A DNA stretch of 42,099 bases from Chloroflexota bacterium (lineage in GTDB: Bacteria; Chloroflexota; Anaerolineae; UBA4142; SHND01). A program made the position numbers and the translations under genes. Where the stretch lies: the NCBI GenBank assembly GCA_029778615.1, contig JAKOPZ010000195.1, forward strand, positions 1-42,099. Direction: 5' to 3'. Positions 15,426 to 22,813 of this stretch are shown in pieces (within the stretch, counting starts at the first letter, position 1; each line of letters begins with the position of its first letter). A model generated the notes under the pieces. It saw only the letters and a program-made list of their open reading frames with translations. It was not told the origin of the DNA and did no database searches.

Positions 15426-17309
15426 TCATTCCTCGTCTTGTTCGCCCGTTCCGTTACGGTTCTCGTCATCCTGCATCGCCCACGTAAATTTCTTTTGCAG
15501 CGAACCTGTGTACAACTTTTTCCAATCGTAATCCACGCGTTTGCCCCAATCGCGATACACGCGCGGGTCAATGTAGTTTTTCAGTGAGGTGTTGAGCGCG
15601 TAGTCTTTGGTTTCGCGCACGAGTTTGAGACCGAGTTCCGCTTTTTGCACGCGCTCGCGATAGCTCGACTCGGCGCGTTTGCGCGCGTCTTGTGCGGCAA
15701 TGAGCGCCTTGTGCGCGGCGGCGACGCGTTCCTTGTAGCGTTTCGTTTTTTGCTTGAACGTTTTTTCCGCGTCGCGCGTCGCTTTTTGCGCGGCTTTGAG
15801 TTTCTGGGTGTACTCTTTTAGTTTTTTCTCGTCGGTCGGCGCGCCTTGATTTTCCAGCGCGACTTGCGCGGCAAATTTCTTGCGCCATTGCTCGGGCGCT
15901 TTCGCGTCAAATTCTTTTTGAGCCGCAACGAGTTTGTCGAGCGCGGCTTGACGCGTTTTGATTTGCTCATCCAGTTTTTGCAAATCAGGTTTCGCCGCGC
16001 GCAGTTTTTCTACACTCTGCGCGCGTTTCTCGACACTCTCTGCCCACGTTTTCGGCGGCGTGCGTTTGTGATTGCATTTGATTGCCGCTTGCAAGTTCGC
16101 CATTTTCGCAACAAATTCTTTTTCTGCGTCAGGCGCATCTTTTTTCAATTTGCCATTTTGCTGCAAATAACTCTCCACCGTGGTCGTCGCGTGAAACGTG
16201 CGAAATACTTTGGCGGAAAGGTCAGTATCCACTTTTTTGAGAAAGGTGTTGACACGCGCAGAGGTGATGTCGGGGAAAAGTTGGTCGCTCGGTTTTTTGC
16301 CCTGCTCAAATTCTTTAAGGTTGTCGGCAAGCGCGCGGTCATTCTCGTCTTGAATCAACAAGGTCTTTTCCCAACGCACACTGTCCTTGCCGAGAAAATC
16401 AAACTCGATTTTTTCCGCGCCGACGTTCACATGCTCTACACGCAGGGTGGACGCGCCCACCGTGTCCGCTTCGTCTTCGTCCTTTTCATCGCCAACGCGC
16501 ATGGCGAGGCGGTCAATCAAATACGCGACGGTGGCAACTTGCTTTTCTTTTTCATCGCGCGAGGTCATGCCCTTGCGAATTGCCGTCCGCACCGCGCGCA
16601 AACTTTTTTCCAATTTCTTTGCCTTGTCATATTTCGCGCGTTCGCGTTCTTGGCGCAGATGTGATGTTTCCGCGAGCCACACATATTTGATTTTGTCGGT
16701 GAGTGTTTCCGTCCAGCGCGCAATCCACAACGAATCATGTTCGTGAACGATGCCCGCCCATTCGCCGTGCGGCGCGGGCGGAATCGGCGCGTCTTCATCC
16801 AAATTCAAAGTGACTTCGTGCGAATAGACGCGCGGCTTCCAACGCCCGCGCAAGGGATGCGCGCCGCGTCCCATGAAAATGCCCGGCGGTTCGATGAGGT
16901 ACGCGCCGATTTCGACTTGGTGGTCGTCCACCCGCGCGTGTCCGTATTTTTCTTTGAGTTCCTCGCGGAGTTGTTTGCGCTGTGCGGAAATTTCTTTGCG
17001 TTTCTCTTCGGGCAGGTTCACCAGTTTTTCGCGCTGCGCGATTTCAAACATTTCCGAAAAATCAATGTCGCCGATGGTCACGCCGTCAAACAACTCGTTC
17101 CATTTTTCGCGCAAAGAGAGCAAAAAGTTTTCTTGAAATACGGGGTCGTCCACGTACGGCGTACCAATTTTTTTCGCCCACGCCATCAACATTTCTTCTT
17201 GCAGCGGTTCCAGTCGGACCAGTTGATTTTTGATTTTGATTGAAAGCCCGCGCGGCTCATAGTCGGGCGGGAATGCAACACCATTGTGCTGCAAAATTTT
17301 CCATTTGAT
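15426..17309 (-). CDS. DNA topoisomerase I, type IB, eukaryotic-type architecture
   Basis: Relaxes supercoils through a 3'-phosphotyrosyl intermediate. 627 residues from the ATC at 17309. It aligns with eukaryotic TOP1 along its length: KWKILQHNGVAFPPDYEP at the N-terminus, FSEMFEIAQREK, IEPPGIFMGRGAHPLRG, then the catalytic core. The pentad is complete: Arg271 (RLAMRVGDEK), Lys308 (FDFLGKDSVRW), Arg370 (AKVFRTFHAT), His414 (KCNHKRTPPKTW) and Tyr579 (SLKNYIDPRVYRDW). The coiled-coil Lys/Ala-rich linker (about 420-565) is roughly twice as long as in human TOP1. The usual bacterial TopIB is a ~330-residue poxvirus-like enzyme without this N-terminal domain. The canonical in-frame start would be TTG 17294, but AAGGAG lies 8 nt before ATC 17309, and the KWK residues conserved with TOP1 lie between the two. 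Function is confident; the start is not. Confidence 0.93.
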   Translation of the reverse strand: MKWKILQHNGVAFPPDYEPRGLSIKIKNQLVRLEPLQEEMLMAWAKKIGTPYVDDPVFQENFLLSLREKWNELFDGVTIGDIDFSEMFEIAQREKLVNLPEEKRKEISAQRKQLREELKEKYGHARVDDHQVEIGAYLIEPPGIFMGRGAHPLRGRWKPRVYSHEVTLNLDEDAPIPPAPHGEWAGIVHEHDSLWIARWTETLTDKIKYVWLAETSHLRQERERAKYDKAKKLEKSLRAVRTAIRKGMTSRDEKEKQVATVAYLIDRLAMRVGDEKDEDEADTVGASTLRVEHVNVGAEKIEFDFLGKDSVRWEKTLLIQDENDRALADNLKEFEQGKKPSDQLFPDITSARVNTFLKKVDTDLSAKVFRTFHATTTVESYLQQNGKLKKDAPDAEKEFVAKMANLQAAIKCNHKRTPPKTWAESVEKRAQSVEKLRAAKPDLQKLDEQIKTRQAALDKLVAAQKEFDAKAPEQWRKKFAAQVALENQGAPTDEKKLKEYTQKLKAAQKATRDAEKTFKQKTKRYKERVAAAHKALIAAQDARKRAESSYRERVQKAELGLKLVRETKDYALNTSLKNYIDPRVYRDWGKRVDYDWKKLYTGSLQKKFTWAMQDDENRNGTGEQDEE

Positions 17310-17360
17310 AGTCGTGACTCCTTGACGAATGAATTCGTTATTTCAAGATGCAAAAGAATC

Positions 17361-17379
17361 GCGGACAAAATGTGTCCGC
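17361..17379. repeat. Hairpin in the topoisomerase 5' leader
   Basis: GCGGACA-5 nt-TGTCCGC between the promoter and the gene. It is followed toward the gene by a near-palindrome GACGAATGAATTCGT (about 17324-17338), similar to the one at 10839. The remaining spacer (about 17420-17470) is a polypurine tract with no gene. Confidence 0.45.
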
Positions 17380-17393
17380 AGCGGATGCCGAGT

Positions 17394-17422
17394 ATTATAC
17401 GCGAGTTGTCAAGCGGATTCAA
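17394..17422 (-). promoter_or_regulatory. Promoter of the topoisomerase IB gene
   Basis: On the minus strand: TTGAAT (17422-17417), 17-nt spacer, TATAAT (17399-17394). It predicts an ~80-nt leader containing the hairpin at 17361. Confidence 0.55.
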
Positions 17423-17545
17423 AGAAGGCAGAACTGAAGAAGGAAAAAGGGGAAAATAAGGGAAATTTGCGTTGACGATGCACTGCTGCAGAGCCATTCG
17501 TCGGAACCTCCTACAACCCTTAGATTGGTAATGTATAAGATGATG

Positions 17546-17564
17546 TATAATAGCGGCAGGAGGG
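17546..17564 (+). promoter_or_regulatory. -10 box and strong SD of the vapB-like gene
   Basis: TATAAT at 17546-17551 without a convincing -35. AGGAGGG at 17558-17564 is 10 nt before ATG 17575. Confidence 0.4.
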
Positions 17565-17574
17565 CTTTGAAGCG

Positions 17575-17856
17575 ATGGAGACAATGGTTCGCAAACAGAT
17601 TTATATTCGCAAGCGCCAGGACCAATTACTCAAACGCCAGGCAAAATTGCGCGGGGTGAGTGAAGCGGAATTTTTGCGTCAAGCGCTCGACCAGGTGCTT
17701 TCCCAGACCAATGCAGTACGTTTTCAGCCCAATCCCGAAGCGTTCGCCCAGTTTGAAAAATTCATCCACAGCAAGCGCAAACAAGTCACCGCGGCACCCT
17801 ATCGTTGGAAACGTGAGGACGCGTATGAGGAACGGACGCGTCGCCGTGACTATTAA
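17575..17856 (+). CDS. VapB-type antitoxin (ribbon-helix-helix)
   Basis: 93 residues. VRKQIYIRKRQDQLLKRQAKLRGVSEAEFLRQALDQVL at the N-terminus is a ribbon-helix-helix (CopG/MetJ-like) DNA-binding domain: beta strand RKQIYI, helix QDQLLKRQAKLRG, helix SEAEFLRQAL. The basic C-terminal tail (AAPYRWKREDAYEERTRRRDY) probably wraps the toxin. It precedes a PIN-domain toxin by 17 nt, the normal VapBC order, and is expected to repress its own promoter. A second in-frame ATG at 17584 is possible; 17575 has the better-spaced SD (AGGAGGG). Confidence 0.85.
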   Translation: METMVRKQIYIRKRQDQLLKRQAKLRGVSEAEFLRQALDQVLSQTNAVRFQPNPEAFAQFEKFIHSKRKQVTAAPYRWKREDAYEERTRRRDY

Positions 17857-17873
17857 CGCGGTGGAGTAAAAGG

Positions 17874-18320
17874 ATGGCACTCGTACTGTTGGACAGCAAT
17901 GTCCTGGTTTACGCGCATGACCAAAACAACCCGCTTCGGCAAGCACGCGCACTCCAGACCTTGCGCGGAATGGAATTGTCTAGCGCCGGCTGTTTGAGCG
18001 TCCAAAATCTTGCCGAGTTTTTTAGTATTGTCACGCGTCGTTTAAAGCCGCCCCTTTCACCGAACGATGCCGCCGCGCAAGTTGACCTGTTGGCGCGTGC
18101 ATTCCGCGTATATGATTTGACGGTTGCGATAGTTCGGGAAGCTGCGCGCGGTGTGCGCGAACATCAATTGGCATATTATGACGCCCAGTTATGGGCAACG
18201 GCGCGGCTCAATCAAATTCCTGTCGTGTTCAGCGAAGATTTCAACAGTGGCGTGATGCTTGAAGGTGTAGGTTTTGTGAATCCGTTTACGACGGAATTTG
18301 TGTTGGAGGATTGGGTCTAA
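17874..18320 (+). CDS. VapC-type PIN-domain ribonuclease toxin
   Basis: 148 residues with the PIN fold: LLDSNVLVYAHD (first acidic residue Asp8), QNLAEFFSIVTRR (central Glu near 48), YYDAQLWATARL (Asp near 103) and VVFSEDFNSG (C-terminal acidic residue). These four acidic positions form the Mg-dependent nuclease site. Such toxins cleave tRNA, rRNA or mRNA; the target is unknown. It is paired with the RHH antitoxin just upstream. Its stop codon overlaps the start of the next small gene (TAATG). Confidence 0.9.
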   Translation: MALVLLDSNVLVYAHDQNNPLRQARALQTLRGMELSSAGCLSVQNLAEFFSIVTRRLKPPLSPNDAAAQVDLLARAFRVYDLTVAIVREAARGVREHQLAYYDAQLWATARLNQIPVVFSEDFNSGVMLEGVGFVNPFTTEFVLEDWV

Positions 18321-18547
18321 TGGAAAAAGTGAGAATCATTTATGCGCGCTTTGCCAACACGCTTGATGTGTGGTGGGGTAATCCCGAAGATGAAGAAGTG
18401 GCGGAAGAAACGGGTAAAGAGGTAATTTTGAAAAAGGACAAGTCAGGACGCGTGATTGGATTTGAGAAATTGAATTATTTGTCACCGGATGCAGCATCAC
18501 GCGAAGAAGTGGAGACGCGATTGCCTGTGGAGGTCGTCCTGGCGTAA
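18320..18547 (+). CDS. DUF2283 family protein
   Basis: 75 residues. The sequence IIYARFANTLDVWWG...VILKKDKSGRVIGFEKLNYLS follows the DUF2283 pattern (Y-D/x-x-x-D-xLY-I ... DxxGRVVGIEIL), a small beta-rich domain of unknown function common next to toxin-antitoxin genes. The start ATG overlaps the VapC stop by one base, so it is translationally coupled to the toxin; the alternative TTG start at 18311 lies inside vapC. It may be a third component of the locus, which is inference. Confidence 0.75.
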   Translation: MEKVRIIYARFANTLDVWWGNPEDEEVAEETGKEVILKKDKSGRVIGFEKLNYLSPDAASREEVETRLPVEVVLA

Positions 18548-18573
18548 AAGTGACGGTCAGAAAGGGAGCGGCT

Positions 18574-18804
18574 ATGCAAAAATGGGAATACTTAAACCTT
18601 TGGACACAGATGGATGGCAATGGAATACTGGATAAACCAATCGAAAAAGTACATTCCATAAATAAGCAAGAAGTTCCAAATTGGAAAAGTGGTGTAGCAA
18701 TTACAGACTTTTTGAATTCTCTTGGCGAACAAGGGTGGGAATTGATAAACATTCTCCCCGGCATGGGCGGATTCCAATATACATTAAAGCGCCCAAAGGA
18801 TTGA
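18574..18804 (+). CDS. DUF4177-like small protein
   Basis: 76 residues beginning MQKWEYLNLW and ending with FLNSLGEQGWELINILPGMGGFQYTLKRP. The pattern MxKWEY ... LNxLGxxGWELV ... F.LKRP is that of DUF4177-type proteins. Function unknown. The start ATG 18574 is set by AAGGGAG 5 nt upstream rather than the earlier GTG at 18550. Its lower GC than the neighbours suggests a mobile origin. Confidence 0.75.
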   Translation: MQKWEYLNLWTQMDGNGILDKPIEKVHSINKQEVPNWKSGVAITDFLNSLGEQGWELINILPGMGGFQYTLKRPKD

Positions 18805-18832
18805 ACACATTCCTGACCATTTAGGATTGACA

Positions 18833-18926
18833 ATGAAACTCAATCTCAACATCAACAACCAACCTCCGCGCGCTGCGTCGCCACGACTATTTCGGCGTCG
18901 AGCATGACTACGAAAATCGCAATAGC
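18833..18926 (+). pseudogene. Decayed partial copy of the xanthine dehydrogenase 5' end
   Basis: The segment AATCTCAACATCAACAACC...CGCGCGCTGCGTCG...ACTATTTCGGCGT...CGAAAAT matches the first ~120 nt of the gene at 19568 (ACTATCAACAACCAACCTC...CGCGCGCTGCGTCG...CTATTTCGGCGTGAAAC), with an internal deletion of about 34 nt and several substitutions. It cannot encode the [2Fe-2S] cysteines. It lies about 735 nt upstream of the intact gene, with the BrnTA module in between. Confidence 0.8.
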
Positions 18927-18962
18927 AAGTGGCGAAACGTTTATACTTTCTAGGCAAACAAA

Positions 18963-19253
18963 ATGAATCTTATCTTTGAGTGGGACAACTCCAAAGCGCA
19001 AGCCAATCTCAAGAAACACAAAATTGGTTTTGATGAAGCAAAAACGATTTTCAATGACCCATTACTTGTCACGTATTTGGATGACGAACACTCTGCGGAT
19101 GAAAATCGCTTTATCAGTATCGGTATGTCGTCCAAGAGTCGTCTGCTCCTCGTCGTGCATACAGAACGCGAAGACAAACCGGATATGGTGGTTATTCGCA
19201 TCATCAGTTGTCGCAAAGCAACACCATTGGAACGGAGAACCTATGAAGAATGA
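18963..19253 (+). CDS. brnT: BrnT family ribonuclease toxin
   Basis: 96 residues. FEWDNSKAQANLKKHKIGFDEAKTIFNDPLLV at the N-terminus and RLLLVVHTER...VVIRIISCRKATPLERRTYEE at the C-terminus are the full BrnT signature (RelE-like fold, with the conserved R.ISaR.A...ER..Y.). BrnT is an RNA-cleaving toxin controlled by BrnA. ATG 18963; TATACT at 18942-18947 is a candidate -10. It overlaps the downstream antitoxin gene by 11 nt. Confidence 0.92.
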   Translation: MNLIFEWDNSKAQANLKKHKIGFDEAKTIFNDPLLVTYLDDEHSADENRFISIGMSSKSRLLLVVHTEREDKPDMVVIRIISCRKATPLERRTYEE

Positions 19254-19548
19254 CAAAAAGACGCGCGCCCAAAGCCAAGAGATGGCGCGCGAATATGACT
19301 TGAGTGGCAAAAAAGGCGTGCGTGGAAAATACTATCGCGCGTATCGGCAAGGTCACACGGTTCGCATCACGCAGCAAGATGGAACTGTTCAAGAAAATTA
19401 TTTCACCCTGCAAGATGGCGCTGTGATGCTGGAACCCGATGTACGCCAATACTTTCCGGACTCGCAATCTGTCAATACCGCGCTGCGTTCGCTAATTGCG
19501 CTCATTCCGTCAAACCACACTCGCAAGCGCAAACCAAACGCCTCATAA
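19243..19548 (+). CDS. brnA: BrnA-like antitoxin
   Basis: 101 residues. The basic N-terminus contains EYDLSGKKGVRGKYYRAYRQGHTVRI, and VMLEPDVRQYFPDSQSVNTALRSLIALI is a C-terminal ribbon-helix-helix-like segment (strand VMLEPDV, helix, turn, helix). Position directly after brnT with an 11-nt overlap (start ATG 19243) supports the antitoxin role. The N-terminal GKYYRAYR part is also seen in other small antitoxin-like proteins, so it may be a BrnA variant. It ends 19 nt before the xanthine dehydrogenase gene. Confidence 0.8.
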   Translation: MKNDKKTRAQSQEMAREYDLSGKKGVRGKYYRAYRQGHTVRITQQDGTVQENYFTLQDGAVMLEPDVRQYFPDSQSVNTALRSLIALIPSNHTRKRKPNAS

Positions 19549-19567
19549 ACATACAGCAGAGTCGCTT

Positions 19568-22500
19568 ATGAATCTTACTGTTACTATCAACAACCAACCT
19601 CGCACCCTCGAAACCTCCACTAACGAAACCCTCCTCCGCGCGCTGCGTCGTCACGGCTATTTCGGCGTGAAACACGGCTGCGAAAATGGCGAGTGCGGCG
19701 CGTGCGCGGTTCTCGTGAATGGCGTGCCGATGAATTCGTGCGTGATGCTCGCCGCACAAGCACAAGGAAAAAACATCACGACGATTGAAGCGATTGGTGA
19801 AGTGGAAAACCAAGGTTGGAAAACAACGGAAGGACTCGACCCGCTTCAGCACGCGTTCGTCGAAACGGGCGCAATTCAATGCGGCTACTGCACGCCCGCG
19901 ATGATTTTGGCGGCTAAAGCCGCAATTACGAAAAATCCAACGCCAAGCGAACACGAAATTCGTGAAGCCTTAAGCGGTGTGTTGTGTCGCTGTACGGGAT
20001 ATTTGAAACCGGTGCAAGCGGTGATGAAAACAACAGGAGAGAGACTGGAAACCGGAGGCTTGGGAATTCCTGTGCCGATGGAATTTTTCCAAACGCCGCC
20101 GCGCGATTTTCCCCAGAACGATTTTCCAATCTCCAATCTCCAATCTCCAGTCTCCACCCTCCCGCAAATGCTCGTCGCGCCGACAATTCCGCAAACGTCC
20201 ATCGTCGGCAAGCCCGAGAAAAAAGTGGACGCGCAAAAATTGGTGCAGGGCAAACCCGCGTTCACGGACGACATTGAGTTGCGCGGCATGTTGTATGCAA
20301 AAGTTTTGTTCTCGCCCGTCGCGCACGCGCGCATCAAACACATTGACGCGTCAAAAGCGCGCGCGCTGCCCGGCGTTCACGCGGTGTTGACGCATCACGA
20401 TATTCCGCGCGTCGTGTATTCGACGGCGGGACAATCCGACCCGATTCCCGGACCACTCGATATGTTTTCGTTGGACGATAAAGTGCGGTACGTCGGCGAC
20501 CGCGTCGCGTTCGTCGCGGCAGAATCGGAAGAGATTGCAGAACGAGCGTTGGAATTGATTGAGGTCGAGTATGAAGAACTGCCCGCGATTATTGATTCAC
20601 GCGACGCGATGAAAGATGGTGCGGTACGAATTCACGACGAAGCCGAGTACGTGAATTTTGGCGAAAGCAACCCGTCGAAAAATATCGCGGCGGAAATTGA
20701 ATTTGAATTGGGAAACGTCGAGCAAGGTTTCGCACAGAGTGATTTTGTTTTTGAAGATGAATACGCGGTGCCAAAAGTGCAGCAAGTCAGCATCGAGCCG
20801 CATGTGGTCGTGACATGGTGGGATGAAGATGACCGTTTGGTGATTCGCACGTCAACCCAAGTGCCATTTCACGCGCGCAGAATTCTCGCGCCCGTTTTGC
20901 AATTGCCACCAAAACGAATTCGTGTCATCAAACCGCGCATCGGCGGCGGATTCGGCGGCAAGCAAGAAGTGTTGATTGAAGATGTCGCCGCGCATCTCAC
21001 GATTGCGACGGGGCGTCCTGTGCGCTACGAATACACGCGTCCCGAAGAATTTGTGAACGCGCGTTCGCGTCATCCGATGCGCGTGCGAATGAAAACGGGC
21101 GTGATGCGCGACGGAACGATGATTGCAAATGAGATGTACGCGCTGAGCGACACGGGCGCGTATGGGTGTCACGCGGTCACCGTCACAGGCAACACCGGAC
21201 AAAAATGTATGGGGCTGTACAACGCGCCCAACATCAAATTTCACGCGCACATCGTGTACACGAATACTCCGCCTGCGGGCGCATTTCGCGGTTACGGCGT
21301 GCCGCAAGGATTTTTTCCGCTGGAAGTTCACATGGAAAAAATCGCGCGCAAATTGAATTTGGACCCGTTGGAATTTCGACTAAAGAACGCGGTGAAAGCG
21401 GGGGACGAATTACCAACATCGAAAGCGTGGAGCGAAGGACGCGAGCCGCATCCCGAAGTGATTGAAACGTGCGGGTTGGCAGAATGTGTAAGTGAGGGCG
21501 CGAGGGCGATACAGTGGCGCAGTCTCCAGTCTCCAGTCTCCGATAACAAGAGACTAGAGACTAGAGACTATCCTCATCTCCGTCGCGGTCAAGGCGTCGC
21601 GTGTGTGATGCAAGGGACAGCGATTCCGTATCTCGACATGGGCGGCGCGTCCATCAAAATCAATGATGATGGTTCGTTTAATTTGCTCGTCGGCGCGACG
21701 GATTTGGGAACGGGTTCGGATACGGTGCTCGCGCAGCTCGCGGCGGAAATTCTCGGCGTGCCGTTGGATGACATTCTCGTGTATTCAAGCGACACCGATT
21801 TCACGCCGTTTGACAAAGGCGCGTATGCGTCGTCCACGACGTACATTTCGGGCGGCGCGGTGGTGAAAGCGGCGGAACAAGTCGCGCAGCAAATCAAAAC
21901 ACGCGCGGCGCAAATTTTATCGGACTGGGCAGAGAAACATGGTGCGACGGATATTCCGCGCACGGAATTTTCGCAACCGGAAACGTTTCCCGCCGAACCT
22001 GACCCCCGTATCCTGCCCCCCGACCTCCGCGCTTCCGATATTGTGTTGCGCGACCAACGCGCGTGGGCGCCCGACGGACGTTCCGTTTCCCTTGCCGAAA
22101 TCGCGCTCTCGACTTTGCATCATCGCGACCAACATCAAATTATGGCAGTCGCGTCGTATGTTTCGCCAAAATCGCCGCCTCCGTTCGCCGCGCAGTTCGC
22201 GCAAGTGTTGGTGGATACGGAAACGGGACAAATCACGGTCGAGAAATTGGTGATGGCGGTGGACAGCGGCGTAATCGTGAATCCCGTGACGGCGTCAGGG
22301 CAAATCGAAGGTGGGATGACGCAAGCGTTGGGTTATGCGGTGTGCGAAGAAATGTTGTACGACGAAAAAGGTGATTCGGTGATTCGGGAATTGGGCGATT
22401 ACAAGATTTTTGCGGCTGACGAAATGCCCGAGCTGCAAACCATTTTTGTGCAAACGTACGAACCATCGCATCCGTTCGGCTTGAAAGCCGTCGCGGAAAT

Positions 22501-22633
22501 TCCGATGGACGGCGTCGCGCCCGCCGTCGCGAACGCGGTGTACGACGCGTGCGGGGTGTGGTTGAATGAAATTCCGATGACGCCGGAGAGAGTGTGGCGT
22601 AGTTTGAGAAAAAACATGAACGACAAGGTATGA
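19568..22633 (+). CDS. Xanthine dehydrogenase family protein: fused 2Fe-2S and molybdopterin subunits
   Basis: 1021 residues. N-terminal ferredoxin domain with CENGECGACAV, then the second [2Fe-2S] domain with CGYCTPAM and CRCTGY, a linker, then the molybdopterin-binding large-subunit domains: IKPRIGGGFGGKQE, GAFRGYGVPQGF, GATDLGTGSDT and the C-terminal GLKAVAEIPMDGVAPAVANAVYD with the expected catalytic Glu. The FAD domain of classical xanthine dehydrogenase is absent and no FAD subunit is adjacent, so electrons must leave by another partner. Substrate unknown (purine, aldehyde or N-heterocycle). Two heptamer arrays are translated in frame: 20125-20159 in the inter-domain linker, and 21521-21571 inside the large-subunit region before HLRRGQGVACVMQGTAIPY. 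ATG 19568 begins MNLTVTINNQPRTLE. Confidence 0.93.
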   Translation: MNLTVTINNQPRTLETSTNETLLRALRRHGYFGVKHGCENGECGACAVLVNGVPMNSCVMLAAQAQGKNITTIEAIGEVENQGWKTTEGLDPLQHAFVETGAIQCGYCTPAMILAAKAAITKNPTPSEHEIREALSGVLCRCTGYLKPVQAVMKTTGERLETGGLGIPVPMEFFQTPPRDFPQNDFPISNLQSPVSTLPQMLVAPTIPQTSIVGKPEKKVDAQKLVQGKPAFTDDIELRGMLYAKVLFSPVAHARIKHIDASKARALPGVHAVLTHHDIPRVVYSTAGQSDPIPGPLDMFSLDDKVRYVGDRVAFVAAESEEIAERALELIEVEYEELPAIIDSRDAMKDGAVRIHDEAEYVNFGESNPSKNIAAEIEFELGNVEQGFAQSDFVFEDEYAVPKVQQVSIEPHVVVTWWDEDDRLVIRTSTQVPFHARRILAPVLQLPPKRIRVIKPRIGGGFGGKQEVLIEDVAAHLTIATGRPVRYEYTRPEEFVNARSRHPMRVRMKTGVMRDGTMIANEMYALSDTGAYGCHAVTVTGNTGQKCMGLYNAPNIKFHAHIVYTNTPPAGAFRGYGVPQGFFPLEVHMEKIARKLNLDPLEFRLKNAVKAGDELPTSKAWSEGREPHPEVIETCGLAECVSEGARAIQWRSLQSPVSDNKRLETRDYPHLRRGQGVACVMQGTAIPYLDMGGASIKINDDGSFNLLVGATDLGTGSDTVLAQLAAEILGVPLDDILVYSSDTDFTPFDKGAYASSTTYISGGAVVKAAEQVAQQIKTRAAQILSDWAEKHGATDIPRTEFSQPETFPAEPDPRILPPDLRASDIVLRDQRAWAPDGRSVSLAEIALSTLHHRDQHQIMAVASYVSPKSPPPFAAQFAQVLVDTETGQITVEKLVMAVDSGVIVNPVTASGQIEGGMTQALGYAVCEEMLYDEKGDSVIRELGDYKIFAADEMPELQTIFVQTYEPSHPFGLKAVAEIPMDGVAPAVANAVYDACGVWLNEIPMTPERVWRSLRKNMNDKV
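20125..20159. repeat. Heptamer array in the xanthine dehydrogenase linker
   Basis: Five units in register: TCCAATC x3, TCCAGTC, TCCACCC, the reverse complement of the GGAGAYT class. Translated as SNLQSPVSTL between the FeS and molybdopterin domains. Confidence 0.85.
21521..21571. repeat. Head-to-head heptamer arrays in the xanthine dehydrogenase catalytic region
   Basis: AGTCTCC x3 (21521-21541), a 9-nt spacer, then AGACTAG x2 and AGACTAT (21551-21571). The two halves are nearly complementary and could form a hairpin. Translated as SLQSPVSDNKRLETRDY. Confidence 0.85.
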
Positions 22634-22640
22634 AGCCAAG

Positions 22641-22715
22641 TTGCTATCGTTAATTGAAAAAGGCGAAAGCGAGACTGTAGAATTCAAACGTGAACATCAT
22701 AGAACTTTCGCTTGA
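22641..22715 (+). pseudogene. Remnant of an AlbA_2/Schlafen-type N-terminus
   Basis: The frame reads LLSLIEKGESETVEFKREHHRTFA before a stop. LIxxGESETVEFK is the typical start of AlbA_2-domain (Schlafen-like, 'putative DNA binding') proteins. No start codon and no continuation are visible, so this is a short relic. Confidence 0.45.
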
Positions 22716-22813
22716 AAATGCGGCATGAAAAGATGGGGCAATGATTACCCAACGGCACTATGTTGAATTTTTGGTTAGCACCGTGAGCAACTTATCCCGA
22801 ACTCGCGTTAGTT

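Noticed and set aside
22370-22400. GGTGATTC doublet as another short tandem array
   Set aside because: Only two copies, inside conserved coding sequence; too little to call.
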